A stretch of DNA of 64,000 nt, taken from NCBI RefSeq assembly GCF_004217175.1, contig NZ_SHKI01000003.1, positions 653,784-717,783 on the forward strand, read 5' to 3'. A program made the translations under genes and the position numbers. This DNA is from Leucobacter luti (GTDB lineage Bacteria > Actinomycetota > Actinomycetes > Actinomycetales > Microbacteriaceae). Each line of letters starts with the position of its first letter. Position 1 is the stretch's first letter. Positions 27,729 to 35,888 of this stretch are shown in pieces. The notes under the pieces are model-generated. The model was given only the letters and a program-made list of their open reading frames with translations, did not search any database and was not told the DNA's origin.

Positions 27729-28298
27729 ATGTCAAGTTCACGCGGCACGTACCATCACGGGCAGCTCGCCGCGGCGCTCGAGGACGCCGCGATGCAGCTG
27801 CTTGAGCGGTTGCCGGCCACGGAGATCAGCCTGCGCGAGGTCGCGCGGGCCGCGAACGTGAGCCACAACGCCCCGTACCACCACTTCACGGATCGGCTCG
27901 GGCTGCTCCGGGTGCTCGCCGAGCGCAGCATGCGCGAGCTCACCGAGGCCGTGGAGTCGGCGATCGCCAGTGCGGCCGGTCCGGCGCAGCGGCTGCGGGC
28001 GGGCGGGGCCGCGTACATTAGCTTCGCGGTGGCGCATCCGCACGCGTTCAACGTGGTCTACGATCCCCTCGTGTGCATTCCCTCGCAGCCGAGCGCGGCG
28101 ATGGCACCGCTCATCGAGCGCCTTGAGCGGGCGCTCGGAGAGACTGCCCACGCGGCAGGACTCGGCGATGCGGCCGAGGTGCGGGCGCTGTGGGGCATGG
28201 TCCACGGGCTCGGCACGCTGTGCGCGGCCGGCCACTTCACCGAGCCCGAGGCGCTCGCCGCGAGCGACGCCGCGCTCGCCCGCCTGCGCTCCGACTGA
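27729..28298 (+). CDS. TetR-family regulator
   Basis: The ATG at 27729 is used because GGGGA lies 11 bases before it; the ATG at 27720 would leave 2 bases. The 189-residue protein has the TetR helix-turn-helix ISLREVARAANVSHNAPYHHFTDRLGLLRVLAE (about residues 32-65). The C-terminal TetR_C-like domain has the conserved AYISFAVAHPHAFNVVYDP and WGMVHGLGTL blocks. It is divergent from the quinone reductase and likely represses it and itself through the nested palindromes; the inducer may be a quinone or other electrophile. Confidence 0.9.
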   Translation: MSSSRGTYHHGQLAAALEDAAMQLLERLPATEISLREVARAANVSHNAPYHHFTDRLGLLRVLAERSMRELTEAVESAIASAAGPAQRLRAGGAAYISFAVAHPHAFNVVYDPLVCIPSQPSAAMAPLIERLERALGETAHAAGLGDAAEVRALWGMVHGLGTLCAAGHFTEPEALAASDAALARLRSD

Positions 28299-28304
28299 CG
28301 CGGG

Positions 28305-29243
28305 CTAGACCGCGGCGGCGGCGTGCTCGGGGCAGCGCGCGTCCGCGTGTGATTCGCACGCTACGAAGCGTGCGCGGCAGTCAGTGTCCGCACAGTTGGC
28401 GAGCCGCGCCGTGGGGGTCCCGCACGCGGTGCAGCGCCCGATCGTTGCAGCGCCGGGCGCGAAGTCGAGCGACTCGCGGCCGTCGAACACCGCGAGCGAG
28501 CCCTCCCAGAGCCCGTCGTTGCCGAACGCCTCGCCGTAGCGGACGATCCCGCCGTCGATCTGGTACACCTCACTGAAGCCGCGCTCGGTCATCGCCGCCG
28601 AGAGAATCTCGCACCGGATGCCGCCGGTGCAGTACGTGACGACCGGGCGATCCTTGATCGCGTCGAACGCACCGCTCTCGATCTGGGCGATGAAGTCGTG
28701 CGTGGTGCGGGTGTCGGGCACCACCGCCCCCTTGAAGCGGCCGATCTCGGCCTCCCACGCGTTGCGACCGTCGAAGAAGACCACGTCGTCGCCCCGTTCG
28801 GCGACGAGCTCGTTCACCGCGGCGGGGGAGAGATGGGTGCCGCCGCCGACCACGCCGGTGGCGTCGACCACGGTCTCGTCGGGGATGCCAAAGGCGACGA
28901 GCTCGTCGCGCACCTTCACGCTGAGCTTGGGAAAGTCTGCGGTGCGGCGCCACGGCGCGCTGCGGTCGACGCCGTGGAGCAGCGCGGGAGCGGTCTCCTC
29001 GAACCGGGTGCCGTCGCTCCACTTCACCTCGAGGCCGGCGAACGGCGCGTACTCGCGTGTGCGCCGCGCGTACTGTTTGCAGGCGTCGAGCTCACCACCA
29101 ACGGTGCCGTTGATGCCGTGCTTTGAAATGATGATCCTGCCGCGCAGCCCGAGCGACTCGCAGAGCTCGCGCTGCCAGAGCCGCACCGCCTCCGGGTCGG
29201 CGACCGGGGCGAACACGTAGTACAGGAGAATCTTGGGGGTCAC
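28305..29243 (-). CDS. trhO: tRNA U34 hydroxylation protein TrhO (YceA family)
   Basis: The 312-residue protein has the YceA N-terminal domain ([47 protein letters not shown]), a rhodanese domain with active-site loop [11 protein letters not shown], and a cysteine-rich tail ([19 protein letters not shown]). In Escherichia coli, TrhO takes part in hydroxylation of wobble uridine to ho5U. The GTG start is preceded by GGAG at only 2 bases; no better start exists. It is convergent with the TetR gene, 6 bases away. Confidence 0.92.
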   Translation of the reverse strand: MTPKILLYYVFAPVADPEAVRLWQRELCESLGLRGRIIISKHGINGTVGGELDACKQYARRTREYAPFAGLEVKWSDGTRFEETAPALLHGVDRSAPWRRTADFPKLSVKVRDELVAFGIPDETVVDATGVVGGGTHLSPAAVNELVAERGDDVVFFDGRNAWEAEIGRFKGAVVPDTRTTHDFIAQIESGAFDAIKDRPVVTYCTGGIRCEILSAAMTERGFSEVYQIDGGIVRYGEAFGNDGLWEGSLAVFDGRESLDFAPGAATIGRCTACGTPTARLANCADTDCRARFVACESHADARCPEHAAAAV

Positions 29244-29289
29244 GGCTCCATGGTACGCGGGCGGTGGTGAGCCCCCGCGCAGGCTGCGC

Positions 29290-29320
29290 TTGACATTGAC
29301 GCGACGTCAACTTTTAGAGT
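29290..29320 (+). promoter_or_regulatory. MerR-type promoter with 19-bp spacer and central palindrome
   Basis: A -35 box TTGACA (29290-29295) and a -10 box TAGAGT (29315-29320) are separated by 19 bases, 2 more than optimal. The spacer carries the perfect inverted repeat TTGACGCGACGTCAA (29296-29310). This is the classic architecture of promoters activated by MerR proteins through DNA untwisting, placed directly before the MerR gene at 29361. Confidence 0.85.
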
Positions 29321-29360
29321 GTGAGTGAGGGGCCGCCGCGGCCTCGGAAGGAGTGTCCGG

Positions 29361-30179
29361 ATGGAGCGATCAATCCAGGAGGTGGCGCGCGCCGCGGGAA
29401 CCACCTCGCGCGCGCTGCGCCACTACCACCACCTCGGCCTGGTCACTCCGAGCCGGGTCGCCGCCACCGGCACCCGCTACTACGACGAGCGCGCGCTCGT
29501 GCGGATCCAGCGGGTCCTGCTGCTGCGCGAGCTGGGGCTCGGCCTCGGCGCGATCGCCGAGGTGCTCAGTGCGCAGGACGCTCAAGCGGCGGCCGACAGC
29601 GACCCCGCGGCGGCCGAGGCGCGCATCCTGGGCACCCACCTTGAGCTGCTGCGCGCCGAGCGCGAGCGCGTGTCCACGCAGATCGGGGCGGTCGAGCGCA
29701 CCATCGCGGCGCTCGTGCGAGCTGGCGCCGCACCACACCACACTGAAGGAGACCTGATGTCCGAGAACATGTTTGCAGGATTTGACCACGCACGGCACCG
29801 CACCGAGGTCGCCGAGCGCTGGGGCGAGCCAGCCGCGGCCGCGAGCGAGCGCTGGTGGAGCGACCTCGCCCCGGACGAGCGCGGCGACTGGGAAGCGCGC
29901 GTCGCCGCGCTCAACGCCGACTGGAGCGCCGCCGCCGCGGCGGGCGCGGATCCGGACGGGCCCGAGGCGCGGGCGCTCGCTGAGCGCCACGTCGCCTGGC
30001 TGTGCAGCGTCCCCGGCACGCCAGCGCACGCGCCGGGCGGCGACCTCGCTGGCTGCCTCCGCGGGCTCGGGGAGATGTACGTCGCCGACGAGCGCTTCGC
30101 CGCGAACTATGGCGGGCAGCTCGGTGCCACACTGGTGCGCGACGCGCTCGCCGCATACGTCGCGCGCGAGCTCGGGTAG
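29361..30179 (+). CDS. MerR-family regulator with TipAS drug-binding domain
   Basis: The ATG at 29361 follows AAGGAG at 7 bases. Residues 1-70 are a MerR winged helix (QEVARAAGTTSRALRHYHHLGLVTPSRVAATGTRYYDERAL), then a coiled-coil dimerisation helix. From about residue 125, after SENMFAGFDHARHRTEVAERWGE, comes a TipAS domain (also WLCSVPGTPAHAPGGDLAGCLRGLGEMYVADERFAANYGG), the globin-like pocket that binds thiopeptides and other drugs in TipA. It probably activates its own promoter. An internal ATG at 29757 with GGAG upstream could give the free TipAS part, as in Streptomyces tipA. Confidence 0.92.
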   Translation: MERSIQEVARAAGTTSRALRHYHHLGLVTPSRVAATGTRYYDERALVRIQRVLLLRELGLGLGAIAEVLSAQDAQAAADSDPAAAEARILGTHLELLRAERERVSTQIGAVERTIAALVRAGAAPHHTEGDLMSENMFAGFDHARHRTEVAERWGEPAAAASERWWSDLAPDERGDWEARVAALNADWSAAAAAGADPDGPEARALAERHVAWLCSVPGTPAHAPGGDLAGCLRGLGEMYVADERFAANYGGQLGATLVRDALAAYVARELG

Positions 30180-30249
30180 CTCAACCGCCGGGCGCGGGCG
30201 TGGCCGCTGGATCCCAGCGCGGGGCCGGCCCCGGCGGGCCGGCGGCGAG

Positions 30250-31029
30250 CTACGCCTGTGCCTTGTCCTGCGCCTCGCGCGCGGTGTCGATGCGCTGCTG
30301 CTGCTCAGGCGTGCGCGTGAGCGGCGGCACGACCTCGTGCTGGTCGTTCACGATCACCACGTCGTGGTCGACGTGGTCGACCATCGCGTGCACGGCGTCG
30401 ATGAAGTCGCGGCGGCGGATCGCGTCGAGCACGCGCGCGTGGTCCCGCTCCATCTCGGCCCCGGTGGCCACGTTCGCGAGGCGGCCGCGGTGCTCGGGGG
30501 TGCGCAGTCGGTCGTTGATCCCGGCGTACAGCGCCGCGAGCAGCCGGTTCTTCGCCGAGTCGAAAATGAGGCGGTGGAACTTGCTGTCGAAGGCGGAGTC
30601 CTCGCCGCCGGCGAAGCCGAGCACGGGGCACCGGGTGCAGCCGATCTCCTCGGTCGCCGCGCGCTCAAGGGCCGCCAGGTCCTCATCGGTGCGGTGCATC
30701 GCTGCCTGCTGCGCGGCCTCGACCTCGAGTGCGCGGCGGTAGCTGAGGATCTCCTCGAGCGTGAAGTCGGTGAGGAACTCGTTGAGGAGCGTGCTCGTCG
30801 GTGCGGCCGAGCGCACGAACGTGCCCCGCCCCGGAAGCGTCTCGATCATGCCGATACTCGCGAGCGAGCGCACCGCCTCGCGCACGGTTGAGCGGCCCAC
30901 GCCGGTCTGCTCCGCGAGCTCGGGTTCGATGGGGATTCTGCTCCCGACCGGCCACTCGCCCGTCGTGATCTTGCGGCGCAGGAAGGCGAGCGTTGCGCGT
31001 GCCCGATCAGAGCCTGTCGTCACTGCCAT
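30250..31029 (-). CDS. GntR-family regulator, FadR/FCD subfamily
   Basis: The ATG at 31029, preceded by GGGGTGA, gives 259 residues. The winged helix reads PIEPELAEQTGVGRSTVREAVRSLASIGMIETLPGRGTFVR. The FCD domain contains EILSYRRALEVEAAQQAAMHR, the metal/ligand His in DSKFHRLIFDSAKNRLLAALY and HARVLDAIRRRDFIDAVHAMVDHV. It stands alone; the divergent neighbour is the PEBP protein at 31199. The target and effector are unknown. Confidence 0.9.
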   Translation of the reverse strand: MAVTTGSDRARATLAFLRRKITTGEWPVGSRIPIEPELAEQTGVGRSTVREAVRSLASIGMIETLPGRGTFVRSAAPTSTLLNEFLTDFTLEEILSYRRALEVEAAQQAAMHRTDEDLAALERAATEEIGCTRCPVLGFAGGEDSAFDSKFHRLIFDSAKNRLLAALYAGINDRLRTPEHRGRLANVATGAEMERDHARVLDAIRRRDFIDAVHAMVDHVDHDVVIVNDQHEVVPPLTRTPEQQQRIDTAREAQDKAQA

Positions 31030-31198
31030 GATCACCCCAATTTCATCTCGGCGCCGAAGCGCCCACACTGACTCAACAGTATAGCGAGCGCGGGTCCTGG
31101 CCGGTGGGTGCGCGGCACCGTATGCTGAGGCTCAGAGATGACGCGCGGGTGCGCCGCACTCGGTTCAGTGCCGAGGCGCCACCCACGAAGGGAGAGCC

Positions 31199-31768
31199 AT
31201 GTCGAACGATCCGCAGGGGCGCGGCGCGATCAACCCGTACGCCGGGATGCGCCAGGTGCCGAGCTTCACGGTCACGAGCAGTGATATCCAGGACGGAGAG
31301 CCGCTCCCCGCCGAGCTGTACGCGGCGCACGCGGGCGGCTCAAACCGCTCGCCGCAGCTGCGCTGGTCCGGGTTCCCCGAGGGGACGCGGAGCTTCGCGG
31401 TGACCTGCTTTGACCCGGACGCCCCGACCGGCTCCGGTTTCTGGCACTGGGCGGTCGCGAACATCCCCGCCGAGGTCACCGAGCTCGCGGCCGGTGCGGG
31501 CGCGCCCGCGGGCACTCCGGGCAGCGAGCTGCTGCCGGCCGGCGCGGTCACGATGCCGAACGAGCAGCGCCAACCGGCGTTCACGGGCGCTGCGCCGCCC
31601 GAGGGCACCGGCGTGCACCACTACTGGTTCGTGGTTCACGCGCTCGACGTGCCGCACATCGACGTCGACCCGCAGGCCACCCCGGCGGTGCTCGGCTTCA
31701 TGATGCGCGACGCGGTGCTGGCGCGCGCGATCATCGTGGCGACCGGCGAGTTTGGGCAGGCCGCGTAA
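31199..31768 (+). CDS. YbhB/YbcL-family (PEBP) protein
   Basis: A 189-residue phosphatidylethanolamine-binding-protein-fold domain. Typical motifs: NRSPQLRWSGFPEGTRSFAVTCFDPDAPTGSGFWHWAVANIP (the anion-binding DPDAP and HW pair) and GVHHYWFVVHALD. No signal peptide is seen. Bacterial members have no settled enzymatic role. GGAGAG precedes the ATG. Confidence 0.93.
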   Translation: MSNDPQGRGAINPYAGMRQVPSFTVTSSDIQDGEPLPAELYAAHAGGSNRSPQLRWSGFPEGTRSFAVTCFDPDAPTGSGFWHWAVANIPAEVTELAAGAGAPAGTPGSELLPAGAVTMPNEQRQPAFTGAAPPEGTGVHHYWFVVHALDVPHIDVDPQATPAVLGFMMRDAVLARAIIVATGEFGQAA

Positions 31769-31835
31769 CCGAAGCGGGAGCGGGAGTGGCAGCGGAGGGC
31801 AGCCTGAGCGCGAGACGAGCGGGCCCGCCGCGGGC

Positions 31836-32342
31836 TCAGGGCCGGGGCGCACCGCCAGCCGCGCGCACTGCCTGATCCGGCACCGCACTGTGCACGAGCG
31901 GCAGCGTGCGGTTCTTGAAGTGGCTCTCGAGCGCGAGCCGCGTCGAGGCGCGTGCGACGCCCTCCGTGTGTGAGATCTGGTCGAGCACCCGCTGGAGGTC
32001 GTGCGTCGAGCGCGACACAATCGTGGTCATCATGTCGTAGTCGCCCGTGATCGTGTGCAGTTCGAGCAGCTCCGGGATCTTCGCGAGGCCCTCGGCGACG
32101 CGCTGGTGCCCCACGGACTGATGGATCTGGACCGTGCAGAACGTGCGCAGTGGGTATCCGAGCGCCGCGGGATCAATGCTCGGGGCCTCCGAGGCGATGA
32201 CCCCGGTGCGCCGCAGCCGGTCGAGCCGGCCCTGCGCGGTGGCACGGGCAACGCCGAGGCGCCGCGCGCACTCGACCACCGAGATGCCGGCGTTCTCGCT
32301 GATCAGGGTGATCAGCCTGACGTCGAGTGTGTCGATACTCAT
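31836..32342 (-). CDS. Lrp/AsnC-family regulator
   Basis: The 168-residue protein has the AsnC helix-turn-helix (LDVRLITLISENAGISVVECARRLGVARATAQGRLDRLRRTGVI) and the RAM ligand domain (TFCTVQIHQSVGHQRVAEGLAKIPELLELHTITGDYDMMTTIVSRSTHDLQRVLDQI). It is divergent from a HisC-like aminotransferase across 198 bases. It probably senses an amino acid and controls that gene and perhaps the ABC system further right. Confidence 0.92.
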   Translation of the reverse strand: MSIDTLDVRLITLISENAGISVVECARRLGVARATAQGRLDRLRRTGVIASEAPSIDPAALGYPLRTFCTVQIHQSVGHQRVAEGLAKIPELLELHTITGDYDMMTTIVSRSTHDLQRVLDQISHTEGVARASTRLALESHFKNRTLPLVHSAVPDQAVRAAGGAPRP

Positions 32343-32467
32343 GGTGCTCCGTTGCTCCGTTGCTCGGTCCCGGGGGCGACCGCGCCCGCCAGAGTGGACA
32401 AGCTGTCGCCTTCTTGTGGCTTTAGGCTATACGAACTGAGCACAATGTCGAGTTTCACATGTACCGT

Positions 32468-32497
32468 TTGACGGGCGCCGGGCGGCAACCCTAGAGT
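32468..32497 (+). promoter_or_regulatory. Promoter of the aminotransferase gene
   Basis: TTGACG (32468-32473) and TAGAGT (32492-32497) are spaced 18 bases and lie 44 bases before the ATG. Upstream, TTGTG (32413-32417) and CACAA (32441-32445) form a small inverted repeat around a TATACG stretch that could serve the divergent Lrp gene. Confidence 0.6.
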
Positions 32498-32540
32498 TTC
32501 GCGGGTCACCCGAACGGCGGGTGGAACCGAAGGAGCACGC

Positions 32541-33635
32541 ATGTCGGAAGTGACGCAGACGTTTCGGCCGGGCCTGGAGCGGGTCGCCGCGTATCGCGCG
32601 GGGAAGCCGGCCCCGGTCGGCCCCGACGGGCGCAGCATCAAGCTCTCATCGAACGAGAACCCGTACCCGCCGCTGCCGGCCGTGGTTGCGCGGCTTGCCG
32701 AGGTGCTGCCGCACTCGATCAGTCGCTACCCGAGCATCGCCGCGGAGGAGCTGACCGGCGCGCTCGCGGCCCGCTTCGACGTGGCGGCTGACAACATCGC
32801 GCTCGGGGCAGGATCCGTCGAGGTGGCGGCACAGCTGATCCACGCACTCACGGCGCCCGGCGACGAGGTGATGTTTGCGTGGCGCTCGTTCGAGGCGTAC
32901 CCGATCCTCGTCCGCGTGGCCGGTGCGGTCCCGGTGGAGGTGCCGCTCGACGCCGAGCACCGGCACGACCTGCCGGCAATGGCCGCGGCGATCACCGACC
33001 GCACCCGGCTCGTGTTTGTCTGCAACCCAAACAACCCCACGGGCACGGTCGTGACCGCGGCGGAGCTCGAGGCGTTCATGGCGCTCGTGCCGCGCGACGT
33101 GCTCGTGGTCGTGGACGAGGCGTACGTGCACTTCGACCGCGCCGCTGAGTCCCCGAGCGGGATCGACTTCTTCCGCCGGTTCCCCAACATCGCCGTGCTG
33201 CACACGTTCTCGAAGGCATACGGCCTTGCCGGGCTGCGGGTGGGCTACGCGATCGCGCCGACGGACGTGGCAGAGGCGCTGCGAAAGGTGGCGATCCCAT
33301 TCGCGGTCTCGCGGCTCGCGCAGGAGGCCGCGGTCGCCTCGCTGGCTGCCGAAGCTGAGCTCGACGCGCGTGTCGAGGACATGGTGGCGGAGCGGGCGCG
33401 CCTCACGGCGGCGCTGCTCGCCGCGGGGGTACCGGCGGTGCCGTCGGAGGCAAACTTCGTGTGGCTGCCGGTGGGCGACGGTGCGGCGGGGGTCGCGGCC
33501 GCGCTCGAAGAGCGCGGGATCTCGGCGCGCGCATTCGCGGGGGAGGGCGTGCGCGTCTCGATCGGCGACCCCACCGAGAACGACGCGGTGATCGGGGCAG
33601 CCGCCGCGATTGCCGCGGCAGCGACGCCCCGCTGA
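32541..33635 (+). CDS. HisC-like / aromatic aminotransferase (PLP class I/II)
   Basis: The 364-residue enzyme has the fold-type-I aminotransferase motifs: LSSNENPYPPLPAVVARL, the PLP-binding FVCNPNNPTGTVV, Asp in VVVDEAYVHFD, and the Schiff-base Lys in HTFSKAYGLAGLRVGYAI, with the final Arg in GEGVRVSIGDPTEND. This group includes histidinol-phosphate aminotransferase and the actinobacterial aromatic aminotransferase Pat. As it lies next to an Lrp regulator and an amino-acid-type ABC system rather than his genes, the aromatic role is more likely. GAAGGAG precedes the ATG. Confidence 0.9.
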   Translation: MSEVTQTFRPGLERVAAYRAGKPAPVGPDGRSIKLSSNENPYPPLPAVVARLAEVLPHSISRYPSIAAEELTGALAARFDVAADNIALGAGSVEVAAQLIHALTAPGDEVMFAWRSFEAYPILVRVAGAVPVEVPLDAEHRHDLPAMAAAITDRTRLVFVCNPNNPTGTVVTAAELEAFMALVPRDVLVVVDEAYVHFDRAAESPSGIDFFRRFPNIAVLHTFSKAYGLAGLRVGYAIAPTDVAEALRKVAIPFAVSRLAQEAAVASLAAEAELDARVEDMVAERARLTAALLAAGVPAVPSEANFVWLPVGDGAAGVAAALEERGISARAFAGEGVRVSIGDPTENDAVIGAAAAIAAAATPR

Positions 33636-33695
33636 TCCCGCACGCCTGCCGGGCGCCCCGCGCGCTGGGCAGGGCGGCGCGGGCTGCACAAACTG

Positions 33696-33758
33696 TATAG
33701 TAATACCGCGCGATCGGGTGTCTACCTGCCACATATGTCTAGCGAATATGTGGCAGGT
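33696..33758 (+). promoter_or_regulatory. Putative -10 box and 13-bp-arm palindrome ahead of the ABC genes
   Basis: TATAGT (33696-33701) is the best -10 box in the gap after the aminotransferase. About 23 bases further is a perfect inverted repeat, ACCTGCCACATAT at 33724-33736 and its complement at 33746-33758, with a 9-base loop. Placed at the start of the expected message, it could be an operator for a repressor or a 5' stabilising or attenuating hairpin. The rest of 33636-33876 holds no gene. Confidence 0.6.
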
Positions 33759-33876
33759 TTACGGGCAAACCGAAGCTCACTACGATCAATCAACGGACAT
33801 CGACGTCACGACGGCGTCGAGCGGTACCCTCGGCGCACGGGCGCGCGGGGATCATCACACTGGAGTGAGGAACCAC

Positions 33877-33921
33877 ATGGCAGTCATCCGCCTTCGCAAC
33901 TGGAAGCGCGACAGGGTCTAG
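33877..33921 (+). CDS. 14-residue upstream reading frame (leader peptide)
   Basis: A short frame MAVIRLRNWKRDRV starts at an ATG with GAGG 8 bases upstream and ends with TAG only 4 bases before the permease ATG. The permease itself has no strong ribosome site of its own. The arrangement suggests translational coupling. The single Trp and four Arg codons are not a convincing attenuator run. Confidence 0.5.
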   Translation: MAVIRLRNWKRDRV

Positions 33922-33925
33922 GCCA

Positions 33926-34882
33926 ATGATCGGAGCAATCGAACTCGGCCTCATCTATGGCGTCATGGCCCTCGGGGTCTACCTCACCTTCCGGGTGCTG
34001 AACTTTCCCGACCTCACGGTGGACGGCAGTTTCACCACCGGCGCCGCGGTCGCGGCGTCGCTCATCACCGCGGGTCAGAGCCCGCTCCTCGCCACGATTG
34101 CGGGCGGCGCGGCGGGCCTCGTGGCGGGAACGGTCACGGGGCTGCTGCACACGAAGGGGAAGATCGACGGCCTGCTGGCGGGCATCCTGACGATGATCGC
34201 GCTGTGGTCGATCAACCTGCGGATCATGGGCAAAGCGAACCTGCCAATGCTGCGGTCGGAGACCGTGTTCACACCGCTCAAGGACGCCGAGCTGCTCGGC
34301 ACCTGGGTGGGCATCGCGGTGATCCTCCTCGCCGTGCTCGCGCTGAAGTTCGTGATCGACTGGTTCCTCTCGACCGACCTGGGGCTCTCGATCCAGGCGA
34401 CGGGCAACAACGAGCAGATGATCCGCAGCTTCGGGGTGTCGACCGACGGGACGAAGATCCTCACGCTCGCGCTCTCGAACGGCCTCGTGGCGCTCTGCGG
34501 CGCGCTCGTGGCGCAGTACCAGGGCTTTGCAGACATCAGCATGGGCGTCGGCCTGATCCTGGTGGGCCTCGCGTCGGTGATCCTGGGCCAGGCGATCCTG
34601 GGCCAGCGGTTTATCTGGCTCGCGAGCCTCGCCGTGATCCTGGGCGCGGTGCTCTACCGCCTCATCATCTTCTTCGCGCTGCAGGCGGGCCTCAACCCCA
34701 ACGACATGAAGCTCATCACGGCCGTGCTCGTGATTCTCGCGCTGCTGCTGCCGCGCTGGGGCTTCCTCAAGCGCGTGCCCTCGCTGCGGGATCGCGGCGG
34801 ACGCCGCCCGGGCGCGAGCGATCCAGCCCCGGATCCGGTCGCGTCCGCGACGACCGGCGTCACCGTCCCGCTGGAAAGGTAG
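33926..34882 (+). CDS. ABC permease, COG4120 type (copy 1)
   Basis: A 318-residue membrane protein of the uncharacterised amino-acid-type ABC permeases (TrpY-like of streptococci). It begins with the family block LGLIYGVMALGVYLTFRVLNFPDLTVDGSFTTGAAVAASLI and has about eight helices. The ATPase-contact loop is GLSIQATGNNEQMIRSFGVST. The last 35 residues are polar and differ from copy 2. It is the first gene of a permease-ATPase pair that lacks its own binding protein. Bases 34346-34732 are almost identical to 37458-37844. Confidence 0.9.
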   Translation: MIGAIELGLIYGVMALGVYLTFRVLNFPDLTVDGSFTTGAAVAASLITAGQSPLLATIAGGAAGLVAGTVTGLLHTKGKIDGLLAGILTMIALWSINLRIMGKANLPMLRSETVFTPLKDAELLGTWVGIAVILLAVLALKFVIDWFLSTDLGLSIQATGNNEQMIRSFGVSTDGTKILTLALSNGLVALCGALVAQYQGFADISMGVGLILVGLASVILGQAILGQRFIWLASLAVILGAVLYRLIIFFALQAGLNPNDMKLITAVLVILALLLPRWGFLKRVPSLRDRGGRRPGASDPAPDPVASATTGVTVPLER

Positions 34883-35598
34883 AGGAACAGCATGCTGAAT
34901 ATTGATCGGATCTCAAAGACGTTCTTCGCGGGCACCGTCAACGAGCGCAAGGCGCTCGTTGATCTCAGCCTGAAGCTCGACGAGGGCGACTTCGTCACGG
35001 TGATCGGCTCGAACGGCGCGGGCAAGTCCACGCTGCTCAACGCCATCTCGGGCCGCTACACCGTCGACACGGGTGAACTCTCAATCGACGGGGCCCCGGT
35101 CTCGAAACTCAAGGAGCATCAGCGCGCTAAGTACGTGGGCCGCGTGTTCCAGGACCCGATGGCGGGCACCGCTCCGGATCTCACGATCGAGCAGAACCTG
35201 TCGCTTGCGCTGCAGCGCGGCAAGTCACGCGGCCTGGGGCTCAGCCTCACGCGCGCCAAGCGCGACCTCTTTGTGGAGGAGTTGAAGTCGCTGGAGCTCG
35301 GCCTCGAGCGCCGCCTTCCCGCGAAGGTGGGGTTGCTCTCGGGCGGGCAGCGGCAGGCGCTGTCGCTGCTGATGGCCGGGTTTACGCAGCCGCGGATTCT
35401 GCTGCTCGACGAGCACACGGCGGCGCTTGATCCGCAGCGCGCGGCGCTCGTGACCGACCTCACTGAGCGGATCGTGGCGCAGGGCGGGCTCACCACGCTG
35501 ATGGTGACGCACAACATGGAGCAGGCGCTCAAGCTGGGTAACCGGCTGATCATGATGCACGAGGGCCGGATCGTGTTCCAGGCCACCGCCGAGCAGAA
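34346..35598 (+). repeat. Duplicated permease-ATPase DNA, left copy (partner 37458-38684)
   Basis: Within this stretch two blocks are nearly identical to the right copy. Block 34346-34732 against 37458-37844 shows 4 differences in 387 bases by eye. Block 35321-35598 against 38407-38684 shows 3 in 278. An 80-base block over Walker A is also the same. Between blocks the copies differ at many codons, so the pattern is a mosaic, as expected from gene conversion. Confidence 0.88.
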
Positions 35599-35683
35599 GC
35601 GTGAATTGACCGTGCCGGACCTGCTCTCAGAGTTCGCGAAGATTAAGGGGGCGACATTCGACGATCGCGCGTTGCTCGCCTAG
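34892..35683 (+). CDS. ABC ATPase, COG1101 type (copy 1)
   Basis: A 263-residue ATPase with Walker A GSNGAGKSTLLNAISG, Q-loop RVFQDPMAGTAPDLTIEQNLSLA, signature LLSGGQRQALSLLMA, Walker B ILLLDEHTAALDP and switch MVTHNMEQAL. The His after Walker B Glu (DEHTAALDP) is characteristic of this family. It starts 9 bases after permease copy 1 (AGAGGAA upstream). It differs from copy 2 mainly at residues 50-70 and 103-145. Confidence 0.93.
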   Translation: MLNIDRISKTFFAGTVNERKALVDLSLKLDEGDFVTVIGSNGAGKSTLLNAISGRYTVDTGELSIDGAPVSKLKEHQRAKYVGRVFQDPMAGTAPDLTIEQNLSLALQRGKSRGLGLSLTRAKRDLFVEELKSLELGLERRLPAKVGLLSGGQRQALSLLMAGFTQPRILLLDEHTAALDPQRAALVTDLTERIVAQGGLTTLMVTHNMEQALKLGNRLIMMHEGRIVFQATAEQKRELTVPDLLSEFAKIKGATFDDRALLA

Positions 35684-35888
35684 GGTCGCGTCGAAATCGG
35701 CCGCAGCGTCGCGCCGGTTTCGCACACCGCACCCGAAGCACAACTTCCCGATCACAATGGTGCCGCCGACTTGCGTTCGGCGGTGCCGAGCAGTCTACGA
35801 TTACGATGTCGGCGCTGTTGCGCCGGACCACACAGTTCGCCGTTGCACTGGCCGCGGCGGATCCATATTTGCGAAGGACCTGATACAC

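Noticed and set aside
33724..33925. T-box or tryptophan attenuator before the ABC genes
   Set aside because: No T-box core sequence, no run of Trp codons (only one) and no antiterminator/terminator pair can be seen.
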